DNA from: Larix kaempferi
Taxonomy: Eukaryota > Streptophyta > Pinopsida > Pinales > Pinaceae
Assembly (NCBI GenBank): GCA_027924585.1
Contig: BSBM01000442.1
Coordinates: forward strand, 4,154,001-4,218,000
DNA: 64,000 nt
Direction of reading: 5' to 3'
Below the pieces are notes generated by a model that had not been told where the DNA came from, ran no database searches, and saw only the letters and a list, made by a program, of their open reading frames with translations. How positions within the stretch are numbered: the stretch's first letter is position 1; each line of letters starts with the position of its first letter. Shown here piece after piece: positions 23,296 through 33,859 of this stretch. The translations under genes and the position numbers were made by a program.

Positions 23296-24197
23296 CAGTG
23301 ACTGCTTGGCCCGACACTCACTTGTGTTGTGCGTGGAGCTCTTATGAAACTCACACCACTTTCCCGTGTCCTTCTTTGGCTTCGCAGTGTTGTTCTTTGC
23401 TTGCGGTTTTGGCGGGTTATCCTGGGCCGCCCGCCTTGGCTTTGTCCTTTGTTCTGCGGTTTGAAGGCACCTTTCCCTTGCTTCTGAGTCGCAGATCCAA
23501 AGTCTCGCTTCTTCTGTTTGAAATTTTGCTCAATCTTGGCAGCAAACCGATATGCTGCACCGAGCGAGGAGATGTCGAGGAACTCCATTTCCTCCTGAAT
23601 GTATCTGTGCAAACAACTGTGGTACTTCAGCACCAAATGTTTCTCTGAATCTTTGATATCCAATTTTGTGCCCAGGGTATGGAATAGGTTCGCCATCTCA
23701 TGCACATATTGATCCCTTTGCTGCCGCAGTGTAGTCCATTGTATGTACTTGTCGTCATAGCTGCCCATGGGATAATATTCTTCCTTGATGGCGTCTCGAA
23801 AAGAATTCCAAGTGGGTGCGGCCGAAAACAGAGACGGTTCCCTCTCGTCCTTCTGCTCACAGTAGGTTTCCCACTTGTCCTTGACATGGGGGGCGGATTT
23901 GAGGAGTTCAAAAGTGATCCTTTCCTGGTTGGTAAAATCATGCACCGAGAAATACCCTTCTAATAGATTCAACCATCTATCTACGACGTCTGCATCTATT
24001 TGGCCTTCAAATATGGGAATGTCAAAGTTTACTTGTACCTTGAAAGGGGTTGCGCCTCCAGAGTGGCTACTACTGGGAAGTTGTTGAAGGATATGAGGAA
24101 AGTTATCCATCATCGCATTCCTTTGTTGATCAAGGGCCTCCTCGAGCAATATTTTGATAGGATCTCCTACTCCCTTGTATTTCCTTTCGTTCGCCAT
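23283..24197 (-). pseudogene. Array copy 2: gag
   Basis: The frame is open from beyond the LTR edge, but the start at 24197 fits the conserved MANE/MADE opening. The capsid-type segment includes FDIPIFEGQIDADVVDRWLN, LLEGYFSVHDFTNQERITF, SFRDAIKEEYYP and LHRYIQEEMEFLDISSL. Near QNKGQSQGG the reading frame shifts relative to copy 3, so the zinc knuckle is out of frame. About 300 residues are readable. Confidence 0.88.
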
Positions 24198-24329
24198 GGG
24201 CAGCCGTCGGGGTTTGTGAGGCTGATCTTGCAAGGGTTCAACCAGGTCGAGCCCTAACTCCTTATGCCTCGACCTCGTTGGGGACGTGCAAAGAAGGATC
24301 GAGAAAGAGAAGACATGCTCTGATACCAC

Positions 24330-24877
24330 TGATCCCGACTTATGAAGGAGTGCAAGGGGTTACATAAATACACATAAACGAAAAGGTTTAGAAGAAATAA
24401 GACTTCATTTCATTAATATGACATAATGGAAATATGCTTACAGACAGAATGGAAATAAACTATCTAGAGTGTTGGTAGCTATCTATGAGAAGAGATGTGT
24501 CGGCTACCAGTGTCTGAACTCTGCTTACAATGGTGCTCGAAGCCTCTCTATTGTTGAGAAACAAAGGAAAACCCTAAACATCCAAAAACCTAACCCTACG
24601 AGATGAAACCATGCCAAACTATGGGCCCCGACGCCGTAACTTTGGCATACGATCTCCATTTGACGCAAATGATACCTTGCTGAAAAGATCTATTCGCGGA
24701 GCAAGATTACCCAAAAAACATCGTTTAGGGCCTCAAAACGGATCTAGAAGTTTAGGACCCATAAAACTGCTAAAAATAATAAGCTGTGCTATAAATAAGG
24801 AAACTGAAAGAACTGAAAGAACAATGCTGGGGCCCCAAGTGGAATATGCAGGTGGCCACCAATATCCACCTGGATCA
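24330..24877 (-). repeat. Array LTR 3, shared by copies 2 and 3, with internal deletion
   Basis: Only 548 bp against 602-605 in the other three. The missing bases are mainly between GGGCCCCG and ACGCCGTAAC (near 24630) plus a smaller gap near 24690. Ends TGATCC...GGATCA are intact. The primer site of copy 2 lies on its left. Confidence 0.9.
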
Positions 24878-24888
24878 TTCCCCCCCCC

Positions 24889-27033
24889 TTAAGAAGCAAT
24901 GGTCCCCATTGCGTGGAGTTCCTCCATGAGATGAGGAAACTTCTGTTGAACTTGGTCCCTGGTGAGCCACTTGCCTTAGTACAGGAGTTGGCCAGCTTTG
25001 ACAACCCGATTCAATTGGATCTGTTGCTGGCGAGTGTTCTTGATTTGCATGTCCATGATACGATCTATGGTGGTGTGTTCTGTGCAGTCTGGGTTTAACT
25101 CTGTCGCTGTGAGTTGTTCTGCAATGTCGGAGATGTCAAGTAGAGGTTGAAAGTAGGGCTGAAGGCGATCCACATTGAACACTAGGTGTAGACAAAGGAA
25201 TGGTGGAATACTGAGCTCGAAGGCATTGTCCCCTGCAGCCTTAGTGATAGTGTATGGCCCATATCGGAGCGGCCGAAGCTTACGGTAAGGTCCAGCGAGG
25301 CCATCCTTCTTCAAATGTAGCCACACTTTGTCGCCCACCTGGAAGTTGTGTGGAACCCGATGTTGATCATGTCGTTGCTTGTATTTGGCATTGGTTATGT
25401 CCAATATGTCATGAACCTGTTGGAGGATGTGCTAAATGCGCTCGATGAAGTTGTTTGCCTTGTTAGCTTCTGACTAGACATGAGCTAAATCAACTAGAGT
25501 GACCGCAAAGAGCATGTCTACGTCAATGGGACATAGTGGATGGAATCCCAAACCCACCTGAAAGGGGTTGTGGCCAGTTGAGCTGTGGAGAGCTCGGCTA
25601 TAGTTGTGCTGTACATAGGGTAGGCTCTCATCCCATGTGCATGGATGCTTTGAGTTGTACATGCGCAAAATGTGTATGATCATCATGTTGATGACCTCTG
25701 TCTGGCCATCAGTTTGGGGATGGAAAGCTGTGGACTTGGTGAGCTTGGTGTCTAGCATCGACCAAAGGCTAGACCAAAATGTACTGAGGAACCTGCTGTC
25801 CTGATCTGAGATGATAGACTGTGGGATCACGAAGTGTAGCCACACTCGTTCAAAGAAGACTTTAGCAATGGTTTCTACTATGATATTCTTCTTGCAGTCA
25901 ACCATAATGGCCATCTTCGAGAATCTGTCGACAACCACGAAAACATAGTCTTTGCCATGCTTATTAGAAGGAAGGCCCGACATGTAATCCATGGAGATGG
26001 ATTCCCACAGTCGACTAGGGCTAGGCAGCAGAGTGTACATGCCTTGCTTCTTTATGGTCGATTTGGAAATGGCACAGGAAACACAAGACCTGATGTACTT
26101 CCCGACGTCCTTTCGAAGGTTTGGCCAATAGAAATACTTCTGTAGTACTGCCACTATTTTCTCGATCCCGAAATTCCCAGTGACTCGACTGTAGGGGGCT
26201 TCCCAAATCATCTTGGTGCGCTCACTTGAAGGAACACGAAGGTGTCCCAGGTGACATAACAGTCCATCCTGGAGGTGAAAATTGGGAACTTTCTTACCCT
26301 CCAAGAGCGTCGTGTATGTGTGGCCAAATTCTGGATCGTTCTTGTAGAGAAGTGGCCAATCAGAAGTCTCATGCCCACAAGAGTTGAGCACGGTGGTTAG
26401 CGCCACGATCGTTGGTCCGCTGAGACAGTCTACAACATTATTGGTGCTTGACTTCTTGTACTTCATATCAAAATGAAATTGTTGCAGATATGTGGACCAC
26501 TTCTGATGGCGATCGTTCTGAAACTTCCCTTGGGTTCGCATGAACTGCAGGTGTCGGTGGTCTGTGTGGATGATCATTTCCTTCCCCAAAATGTAATGCT
26601 TCCATTGTCGGCAAGCCTGCACAATGGAATACATCTCTTTGTTATAAGTAGGATACTTCTGGATTTTGTCGGATAGTGTCTCACTGTGATATGACACTAG
26701 ATGTCCTTGTTGAGTAAGAACTGCCCCAATAGCATAGTATGAGGCATCTGTCTCAATCTCAAATGTTTGTTGCAAGTTTGATAATGTGAACACTGGGGCA
26801 GAGCAGAGGCGATGTTTCAACTCGATGAATGCCTGATGCTGAGATTCAGACCAAAAGAATTTCACTTTCGCCCCTCCCTTAGTGACTTGGCTCAAGGGCC
26901 AAGTGATATGAGAGAATCCCAAGATGAACCTGTGGTAGAAATTGGCAAGACTTAGAAAGCTTCGGAGTTCTATTAGATTGGCAGGGGCTGGCCAATCTTG
27001 AATGACTTGGATATTGGTTGTATCCACATGCAA
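24889..27033 (-). pseudogene. Array copy 3: RNase H, integrase and chromodomain-like C-terminus
   Basis: The frame 27033-25474 (519 codons) runs from the RT connection (LRSFLSLANFYHRF) through RNase H. There it has EIETDASYYAIGAVLTQQG, KEMYSIVQACRQW, HTDHRHLQF and NNVVDCLSGP. It continues through the integrase zinc region and core: SMDYMSGLP, ISDQDSRF with the Asp intact, and HPQTDGQTEVINMM with the Glu. After a frame break, 25404-24976 reads as a basic GDKVWLHLKKDGLAGPYRKL / RYGPYTI segment and FNVDRLQPYF. A chromodomain-like tail (DRIMDMQIKNTRQQQIQLNR, GKWLTRDQVQ) follows. The stop at 24889-24891 lies inside the polypurine tract. Confidence 0.9.
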
Positions 27034-27069
27034 CCCTCGCTCATCAATAATGTATCCCAGATACTGAAC

Positions 27070-27770
27070 CTAGGTCATGCCAAAAGTGCACTTCTCCAAA
27101 TTGGCACACAACTTATGTTGCCTTAGTGTTTGGAGGACCTGTCGGATGTGGTGGAGGTGCTCCTCCCACGTTTGGATGAAGATCAAGATGTCATCCACGT
27201 ACACTACTACAAATGAGTTGGTGAATGGCCACAAGATGTCATCCATCATCCTCATGAAGGTTGCGGGATCATTCGTTAGCCCGAAAGGCATGACCAACCA
27301 TTCGAAGAGGCCCTCCTTGGCTTTGAAGGCAGTCTTCCACACATCAGAGGGTTCGATTGGTACCTGGTGGTATCCGGACTTCAAGTCGATCTTACTAAAA
27401 TATTCCCCCCCCTGAGTTGGTCCATAAGGTCATCAATTCGTGGGATCGGGTACCTATTTGGGACAGTGGTCTTATTCAACCCCCGATAGTCAATATAGAG
27501 TCTCCAAGTCACATCCTCTTTTGCACCAGCACGATCGGGCTCCCACAGGGCAATGAACTTGGTCGGATGTTCCCTTTATGCAATAGTTCCTGAATCTGCC
27601 TCTTGATTTCGTCATTCTCCAGAACAGAGCGCCGATAGAATTGTCCATTGGGTAACGACGCGCCTGGGGTTAGATCGATGGTGTGCTTGACCTAACAGTG
27701 TAGAGGCACCCCTGTGGGTGAGGTGAAGATGTCCTCATAGTCCTCCACGGCCTTGTACATCTATTGTTGT
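27070..27770 (-). pseudogene. Array copy 3: reverse transcriptase
   Basis: The palm is open at 27384-27070 with KSGYHQVPIEPSDVW, LVMPFGLTNDPATF and VVYVDDILIF (YVDD instead of the YLDD of copies 1 and 2). The amino half (27770-27390) is readable only across frames because of small deletions, one next to a C-run near 27410. Confidence 0.85.
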
Positions 27771-27991
27771 TGGGAGGAGGAGATCTGTTTGGAGGTCATG
27801 GCCACGTTATTATTCTTTGCCTGAGGCCGGATTATCAGGAAAACAAATTTCCCTATTTTGGAAATGAGTTTACTGCATTGTTTTGCAATAACCAAAGTGA
27901 TGGCGGCAAGTGGCGCTACCTACAGTATCCTGTACAACTTATTTCCAAAAGTAATAATAACAGCGTGAGGTCGGGACTGATACATAGCATG

Positions 27992-28540
27992 CTACTTCCA
28001 CAAGTATGGTTTGCCTAATAAAACATTAGAAACATCAAGAGGTGCAATGTCACATAATACCTCATCCGTGAAGGGCTTGATGCTGTAGGGGAGGCGACAT
28101 CGTTGGCTTACGCGGAGATCCTGTCCTTGGTGAAGCCACCCAATGTTGTATAGTTGTGGGTGTGTTGTGGTCGGCAAGCCTAGCCGCTTCACGACCTCTA
28201 TTGAAATGATGTTCTTTTGGATCCCGCTGTCGACAATGAACCGCATTACGGAACCCTTTATCCACATCTGGGAATGGAAGAGGTGCTCGCCCTCCTCTGG
28301 ATCTTCTGGTTCCTCCTTCTGGACCTTCATGGTGGCAAAAGTGGCGGTGGGCTCCGCATCGATAATATTCTTACCCCTGTCATTACCCTTTTCGGGTTCT
28401 GGTTCAGAGACGAAGCATGCATCCGATTCAGATGCCTTCAAGTTGGCCACCATTGACTGCTTGGCCTGACACTCACTTGTGTTGTGCATGGATCTCTTAT
28501 GAAACTCACACCACTTTCCCGTGTCTTTCTTTGGTTTCAC
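27992..28540 (-). pseudogene. Array copy 3: Gag knuckle and retropepsin
   Basis: A 182-codon frame. It starts with KWCEFHKRSMHNTSECQAKQ, a CX2HX4HX4C zinc knuckle (His for the second Cys of the standard CCHC). An acidic linker follows, then FIVDSGIQKNIIS, an intact DSG, and DEVLCDIAPLDVSNVLLGKP. It shows that Gag and protease were one reading frame in this family. Confidence 0.88.
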
Positions 28541-29349
28541 AGTGTTTTTCTTTGCTTGCGGTTTTGACGGGTTATCCTGGGCCGTCCCGCCTTGGCTTTG
28601 TCCTTTGTTCTGTGGTTTGAAGGCACCTTTCCCTTGCTTTTGAGTCGTAGATCCAAAGTCTCGCTTCTTCTATTTGAAATTTTGCTCAATCTTGGCAGCA
28701 AACCGATATGCTGCGTCGAGTGAGATGTTTAGGAACTCTATTTACTCTTGAATGTATCTGTGCAAACAACTGCGGTACTTCAACACCAAATGTTTCTCCG
28801 AATCTTTGATACCCAATTTTGTGCGCAGGGTATGGAAAAGGCTTGTCAGCTCATGCACACCTTGATCTCTTTGATGCCGCAGTGTAGTCCATTGTATGTA
28901 CTTGTCCTCATAGCTGCCCAAAGGATAATATTGTTCCTTGATGGCGTCTCAGAAAGAATTCCAAGTGGGTGTGCCGAAAAGAGAGAGGGTTCCCTCTCGT
29001 CCTTCTGCTTACAATAGGTTTCCCACCAGTCCTTGACATGCGGGGCAGCTTTGAGGAGTGCAAAAGTGATCCTTTCTCGGTTGGAAAATTCATTCACTGA
29101 GATATACCCTTCTAATAGATTCAACCATCTATCTATGACATTTGCATCTATTTGGCCTTCAAATATGGGAATGTCAAAGTTTACTTGTACCTTGAAAGGG
29201 ATTGCGCCTCCAGAGTGGTTGCTACTAGGAAGTCATCGAAGGATCTAGGAAAAGTTATCCATCATCGCGTTCCTTTGTTGCTTGAGGGCCTCCTCGAGTA
29301 ATATTTTGGTAGGATCTCCTTTTCCCTCGTCTTTCTTTTCATCCGCCAT
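28541..29349 (-). pseudogene. Array copy 3: gag, capsid part
   Basis: The start codon is at 29349, inside the 29505-29245 frame (MADEKKDEGKGDPTKILLEE). The capsid segment continues at 29124-28846 in another frame (NLLEGYISVNEFSNRERITF, APHVKDWWETYCKQ), with further breaks before the knuckle region. Confidence 0.82.
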
Positions 29350-29481
29350 GGGCGACCGTCGGGGTTTATGAGGCTGTTCTTGTAAGGGTTCAACTAGGTC
29401 GAGCCCTAACTCCATATACCGCGACCTCATTGGTGTCATGCAAAGAAGGATCGAGAAAGAGCAAACCTGCTCTGATACCAC

Positions 29482-30083
29482 TGATCCTGACTTATGAAGG
29501 AACACAAGGGGTTACAAAAATACACATAAACGCAGAGGTGTAGCAGAAATAAGAATTCATTTCATTAATATCTCATAACGGAAATATGCTTACAGATAGA
29601 ATGGAAATAAACTAGCTAGAGCGTTGGTAGCTATCTCTGAGAAGAGATGTGTTAGCTACCAGCCTCTGAACTTTGCTTACAATGGGGCTTGAAGCCTCTC
29701 TATTATTGAGAAAAAAAGGAAAACCATAAACATCCAAAACCTAACCCTAGGAGATGAAACCATGCCAAATTATGGGCCCCATTGGGGTAAATTGGTACAT
29801 CAATTTTCCGGCATCATAACTTTGCCATACGATCTCCGTTTGATGCATATGATACCTCGTTGGAAAGATCTATTCGGGGACTACTCTAAAAGAGTCTAAA
29901 GGAAGATTTTGCAGAAAAGGATTCCTCAAAAAATGTCATTTAGGGTCTCAAAATGGCTCCAGAAGTTTAGGACCCAAAAAACTGCTAAAAATAGTAAGTT
30001 GTGCTGTAATTAAGGAAACTGAAAGAACAATATTGGGGCCCCAAGTGGAATAGGAGGGTGGCCACCAATATACACCTAGATCA
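29482..30083 (-). repeat. Array LTR 4, shared by copies 3 and 4
   Basis: A 602-bp LTR starting TGATCC; its right end reads CTAGATCA. On its left is the copy 3 primer site (TGGTATCAGAGC), on its right the copy 4 polypurine tract. Confidence 0.9.
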
Positions 30084-30571
30084 TTCCTCCCCCCTTAAGA
30101 AGTAATGGTCCCAATTGCGTGGAGTTCCGCCATGAGATGAGGAAACTTCTGCTGAACTTGGTCCCTGGTGAGCCACTTGTCTTGGTGCAGGAGTTGGCCA
30201 ACTTTGACAACCAAATACAATTGGATCTGTTACTGGCGAGTGTTCTTGATTTGCATGTCCATGATACAATCTGTGGTGGCTTGTTCCTTGCAGTCTGGGT
30301 TTAAATCTGTCGCTGTGAGTTGTTCTGCAATGTTGGAGATGTCCAGTAGAGGTGGAAAGTAGGGCCGAAGGCAATCCACATTGAACACTGGGTGCAGACC
30401 AAGGAATGGTGGAATACTGAGCTTGAAGGCATTGTCCCCTATAGCCTTGGTGATAGTTTATGGCCCATATCGGAGTGGCCGAAGCTTATGGTAGGGTCCA
30501 GCGAGGCACTCCTTCTGCAAATGTAGCCACACTTTGTCGCCCACCTGGAAGTTGTGTGGCACCCGATGCTG
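30084..30571 (-). mobile_element. Array copy 4, left piece (chromodomain-like C-terminus)
   Basis: The polypurine tract and pol stop (30095-30097) are followed by the C-terminal integrase and chromodomain-like region, closely matching 24889-25380. The copy stops abruptly at 30571 inside a CCCGATGCTG word, where Copia-B is inserted. The rest resumes at 58222. The target duplication is TGCTG (30567-30571) against TGATG (58222-58226), one mismatch. Confidence 0.9.
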
Positions 30572-31166
30572 TGTTAAGATTTAATATGCTAAGATAGAAA
30601 ATATCAACATTACATTCCATTTCACAACAATAGCATATACAGGATCACTGAAAGAACAACAAGCACATCATAAACACAAGAGACACAGATTTATCCTGGG
30701 AAACCCTTATGGGGTAGAAAACCTAGCAAAGCTTCCTCAATATAGATGACCAACAAATACAAAGATATAAACCCTAGACATGAGCTCCTTCTCCTCCATA
30801 GCATATCTCTCCCTCACCTATGCGCTAATCACAAGTGAGTGTAATGTGTGTTAAATGAGGAACACACCTCCTCTATTTATACACAACTCCAACTTGTATT
30901 TTATATTAATTAGGTCGGCCCCAACTTAACTACTTTACATAATGTGATAGGGCCGACCCCACTAGGGTGGTCTAATAACCTTTTAACCCACATGACTCAT
31001 ATAGGGCCGACCCCAGCTAGGGAAGTTTAATAACCCAAGTTACCACAATCTCCATGGAGGAATAAACATCTCCGGATATACAACAAAGTCCCGTCGGAGG
31101 AATGAAACATCTATGGAATAATAAAGTACACAATATAATATTATTAGAAGTTACAATATTTCAACA
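30572..31166 (-). repeat. 3' LTR of Copia-B
   Basis: A 595-bp LTR, followed on its right by the minus-strand polypurine tract TTAAGGGGGAG (31167-31177). Minus-strand TATA box at 30872-30881; GGGCCGACCCC blocks begin at 30950 and 31013. Confidence 0.92.
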
Positions 31167-31379
31167 CTCCCCCTTAACGAGAAGGATATTATAACAACAT
31201 CTGCAGGAGCAAGGAGTCATCAATTACATGATACACGATACATCTATAAATCATTGGAAGCTTTCTTTATACATCATTAGTAACTCAAGAAGTTACTGGA
31301 ACATCTTAAATACTGGAACATCAACATCTTCAATACTGAATCTTCATATTCTGCAGCACTTGAACAGCTACAGCAATAT

Positions 31380-31695
31380 CAACATTTGGATCCTCTTGAT
31401 CAACAACATCGTCATCTAGATCATTACGATCAACATCATCGTCATCTAGATCATCACGATCAACAACATCGTCATCTAGACCATGACAATCAACATCATC
31501 GTCATCTAGAACATCATGATCAGCAGCATCGTCATCTAGATCATCACGATCAAAGAATCGTCATCTAGATCATCACAATCAACAACATCGTCATCTAGAC
31601 CAGCATCGTCATCTAGACAATCACGATCAACAACATCGTCATCTAGATCATCATGATCAACATCATCGTCATCTAGATCATCACGATCAACAGTA
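31380..31695. repeat. Tandem repeat CATCGTCATCTAGATCATCACGATCAACAA type, about ten units
   Basis: Near-perfect units of about 30 bp, with some half units. Frames through it read as His/Asp/Gln-rich (plus) or Asp-rich (minus) low-complexity peptides and are not taken as genes. The array belongs to the 3' untranslated part of Copia-B. Confidence 0.9.
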
Positions 31696-31739
31696 TCATA
31701 GCAACATACCCTGGAATACACATGATCCATTTAAGACAC

Positions 31740-32575
31740 CATAACATGTCTAGGGACGATATAGTCCACTTATCAACTTAGACAGATTCTAAGGATCTCT
31801 TTTTCGAAGACATATGTCTACAGATCAATTCAGGGACCGAAGTCTGGGGATGATACAATCCCCTCTCGTCCACTAGGGACCACTTCTCGGAGACATCCAT
31901 CTATGGATCAATTCAGGGACCGAAGTATGGGGATGATACAATCCCCTCTCGTCCACTAGGGACCACTTCTCGAAGACAACTGTCTACAGATCAATTCAGG
32001 TACCAGAGTCCAGGGATGATACAATCCCCATCACATACATTTTGAACTAGTGGTTCCAGGATGATGCAATCCCCATCACATACATTTTGAGCTAGTGGTT
32101 TCGAGATGATGCAATCCCCATCACGTACATTTTGAACTAGTGGTTCCGGGATGAGCAATCCCCATCACGTACATTTTGAACCAAGCGTTCAGGGACGATG
32201 CAATCCTGACCACAGTGCTAGTCCTTTTTCATACTGGATGCGACCTAGATTAAATCTAGGATTTTATCACCTGTGAATGATCACATGCTGCTGCACTGAG
32301 CAGTCCAGGAGTGAACATTACATCATTACAGGACCTGCGAATGATCACCTGCTGCTACATTGAGTAGTCCAGGAGTGAAAATTACATCGTTCCAGTCAAC
32401 CACAGAGCCAGTACTATTTCAACTGGGGTGTGACCTAGATCATATCTAGGATTTACAACCTGTGAATGATCACCTGCTAATCTAGGAGTGAACATTACAT
32501 CATTACAGGTTTTGTGAATGATCACCTATTGCTATGCTGAGCAGTCTAGGAGCTCACATTACATCATTCACCAAC
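31740..32575. repeat. Three further repeat families in the Copia-B 3' region
   Basis: At 31800-32030, about 85-bp units contain GGGATGATACAATCCCCTC. At 32020-32200, about 55-bp units contain CATCACATACATTTTGAACT. At 32270-32570, about 60-70-bp units contain TGTGAATGATCACCTGCTG and AGTGAACATTACATCATT. Each family has two to five copies. They have no sequence in common with the arrays of Copia-A. Confidence 0.75.
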
Positions 32576-32669
32576 ATCTTTCTCAAAGACAAGAGTCTAC
32601 GGATCTGTTCAGGGACCTAAGTCCAGAGATGATACAATCCCTCCTCGTCCTCATATACAAAGTCTAAGG

Positions 32670-33000
32670 ACCATGCATTGACCTCATCGTCGTAACCAGC
32701 AACCTCATCATCGACCTCATCATCAGAACAGGGAACCTCATCATCGACCTCATCGTCGGAACAGGGAACCTCATCATCGACCTCATCGTCGGAACATGTA
32801 GCTTCATCATCGATACAAGTATCCAAATCAATACAGTATCCACATCAACGATACAGTATACTCATCAATACAGTATCCACATCAATGATACAATATCCTC
32901 ATCAATACAGTATCCATATCATCGCCTTACCATCGATATAGGAAATCTCATCATCGATACAGGTATCCATATCGATACCAGTATCCAAATATCATCATCA
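32670..33000. repeat. Short tandem repeats CCTCATCATCGACCTCATCG and CAGTATCCACATCAA types
   Basis: At 32690-32815, 30-bp units around CATCGTCGGAACAGGGAACC. At 32820-32990, units around CAGTATCCACATCAACGATA. The minus-strand translation of the first is an acidic DDEVDDEV repeat. Confidence 0.8.
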
Positions 33001-33009
33001 ACCATATCA

Positions 33010-33716
33010 CTCCCCCTTTCGAGGAGGGTCCTTCTGAACCACACCAAGCTTGTCTCAGAAGTACTCAAACTTTACTCGAGATAAAGGTTTGGTAAACACA
33101 TCAGCAACTTGTTTGTCAGTGCTCACATACTCGAGATTGATAGCTCCTTTCTGCACCATATCCCGCATATAGAAATATCGGATCTCTATGTGCTTTGACT
33201 TATCATGGAACACTGGATTCTCTGTTATCTTGATACAACTCTAGTTGTCACATAGGATCACAGTGGCGTCCATCTCTAAGTCAAACAATCCTGATAACAA
33301 TTTCCGAAGCCATACCGCTTCACAACTAGCAGAGCAAGCAACTATATATATATATTCCACTTCAGCTATGCTGAGAGCCACTCTAGACTACTTCCTGCTA
33401 AACCACGAGATCATGGTAGATCCCACAAAATAACATCCACTCGATGTGCTCTTCCTGTTTGATACACTTCCTGCCCAATCAACATCCGTGTAGCCATATA
33501 ATCTGAAGTCATGATCTCCAAGATATCATAGACCAAAATCTATCGTACCCTTTAGGTACCTCATCACATGCTTTGCAACTATCAGGTGAACTCGTCTAGG
33601 TTCCACAAGATACTGACTCAAAGTGTTCATAGCAAAGCATATATCTGGCCTGGTATTCATCAGATACATCAACGACCCAATAATATGTCTGTACAGAGTT
33701 ACATCTACTAACTCTG
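33010..33716 (-). pseudogene. Copia-B RNase H and C-terminal RT, downstream part
   Basis: The minus strand reads VDVTLYRHIIGSLMYLMNTR and PDICFAMNTLSQYL, then RNase H with a YTDVDWAGS-like motif, STSGCYF, LSIAEVEYI and DKSKHIEIRYFYMRDMV. Stops and a TA-dinucleotide expansion near 33340-33355 disrupt the second catalytic motif (AEAEY in relatives). Coding sequence is interrupted at 33716 by the Tat-like element and resumes at 54430 in the same gene. Confidence 0.88.
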
Positions 33717-33859
33717 TGTTGTTGCAGCAACATCCCCCCCAAAATTTTGTACATATTGGGGCCCCTCCTTTCATTTTTTGTAGAAAGGATGCCTTAAGAA
33801 GCCATCCTCAGCTGTTAACTTTGTTTTTCAACAGAAAATCTTGCCATGAACCACTCCAA

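Larger units (their letters stand above)
19718..24877 (-). mobile_element. Chromovirus-like Ty3/gypsy element, array copy 2
   Basis: The interior is 19718-24329 with the same gene order as copy 1, between LTR 2 and LTR 3. It has the best-preserved gag and RT of the array, but still several stops. The interior abuts each LTR exactly at the primer site and polypurine tract, so the join is at LTR precision and not a random truncation. Confidence 0.9.
24878..30083 (-). mobile_element. Chromovirus-like Ty3/gypsy element, array copy 3
   Basis: The interior is 24878-29481, between LTR 3 and LTR 4. It carries the longest single open frame of the array (519 codons, RNase H plus integrase), while gag and RT are frameshifted. 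Confidence 0.9.

Noticed and set aside
24930-27030. A functional chromovirus pol in copy 3
   Set aside because: The 519-codon frame is intact but the C-terminus, RT and gag around it are frameshifted.
31386-31568. Plus-strand frame of repeated HRHLDHHDQQ peptides
   Set aside because: It is produced by the 30-bp tandem repeat and sits in the 3' untranslated part of Copia-B on the opposite strand.
32617-32826. Minus-strand acidic DDEV-repeat frame
   Set aside because: Low-complexity translation of a short tandem repeat, with no start context or neighbours supporting a gene.
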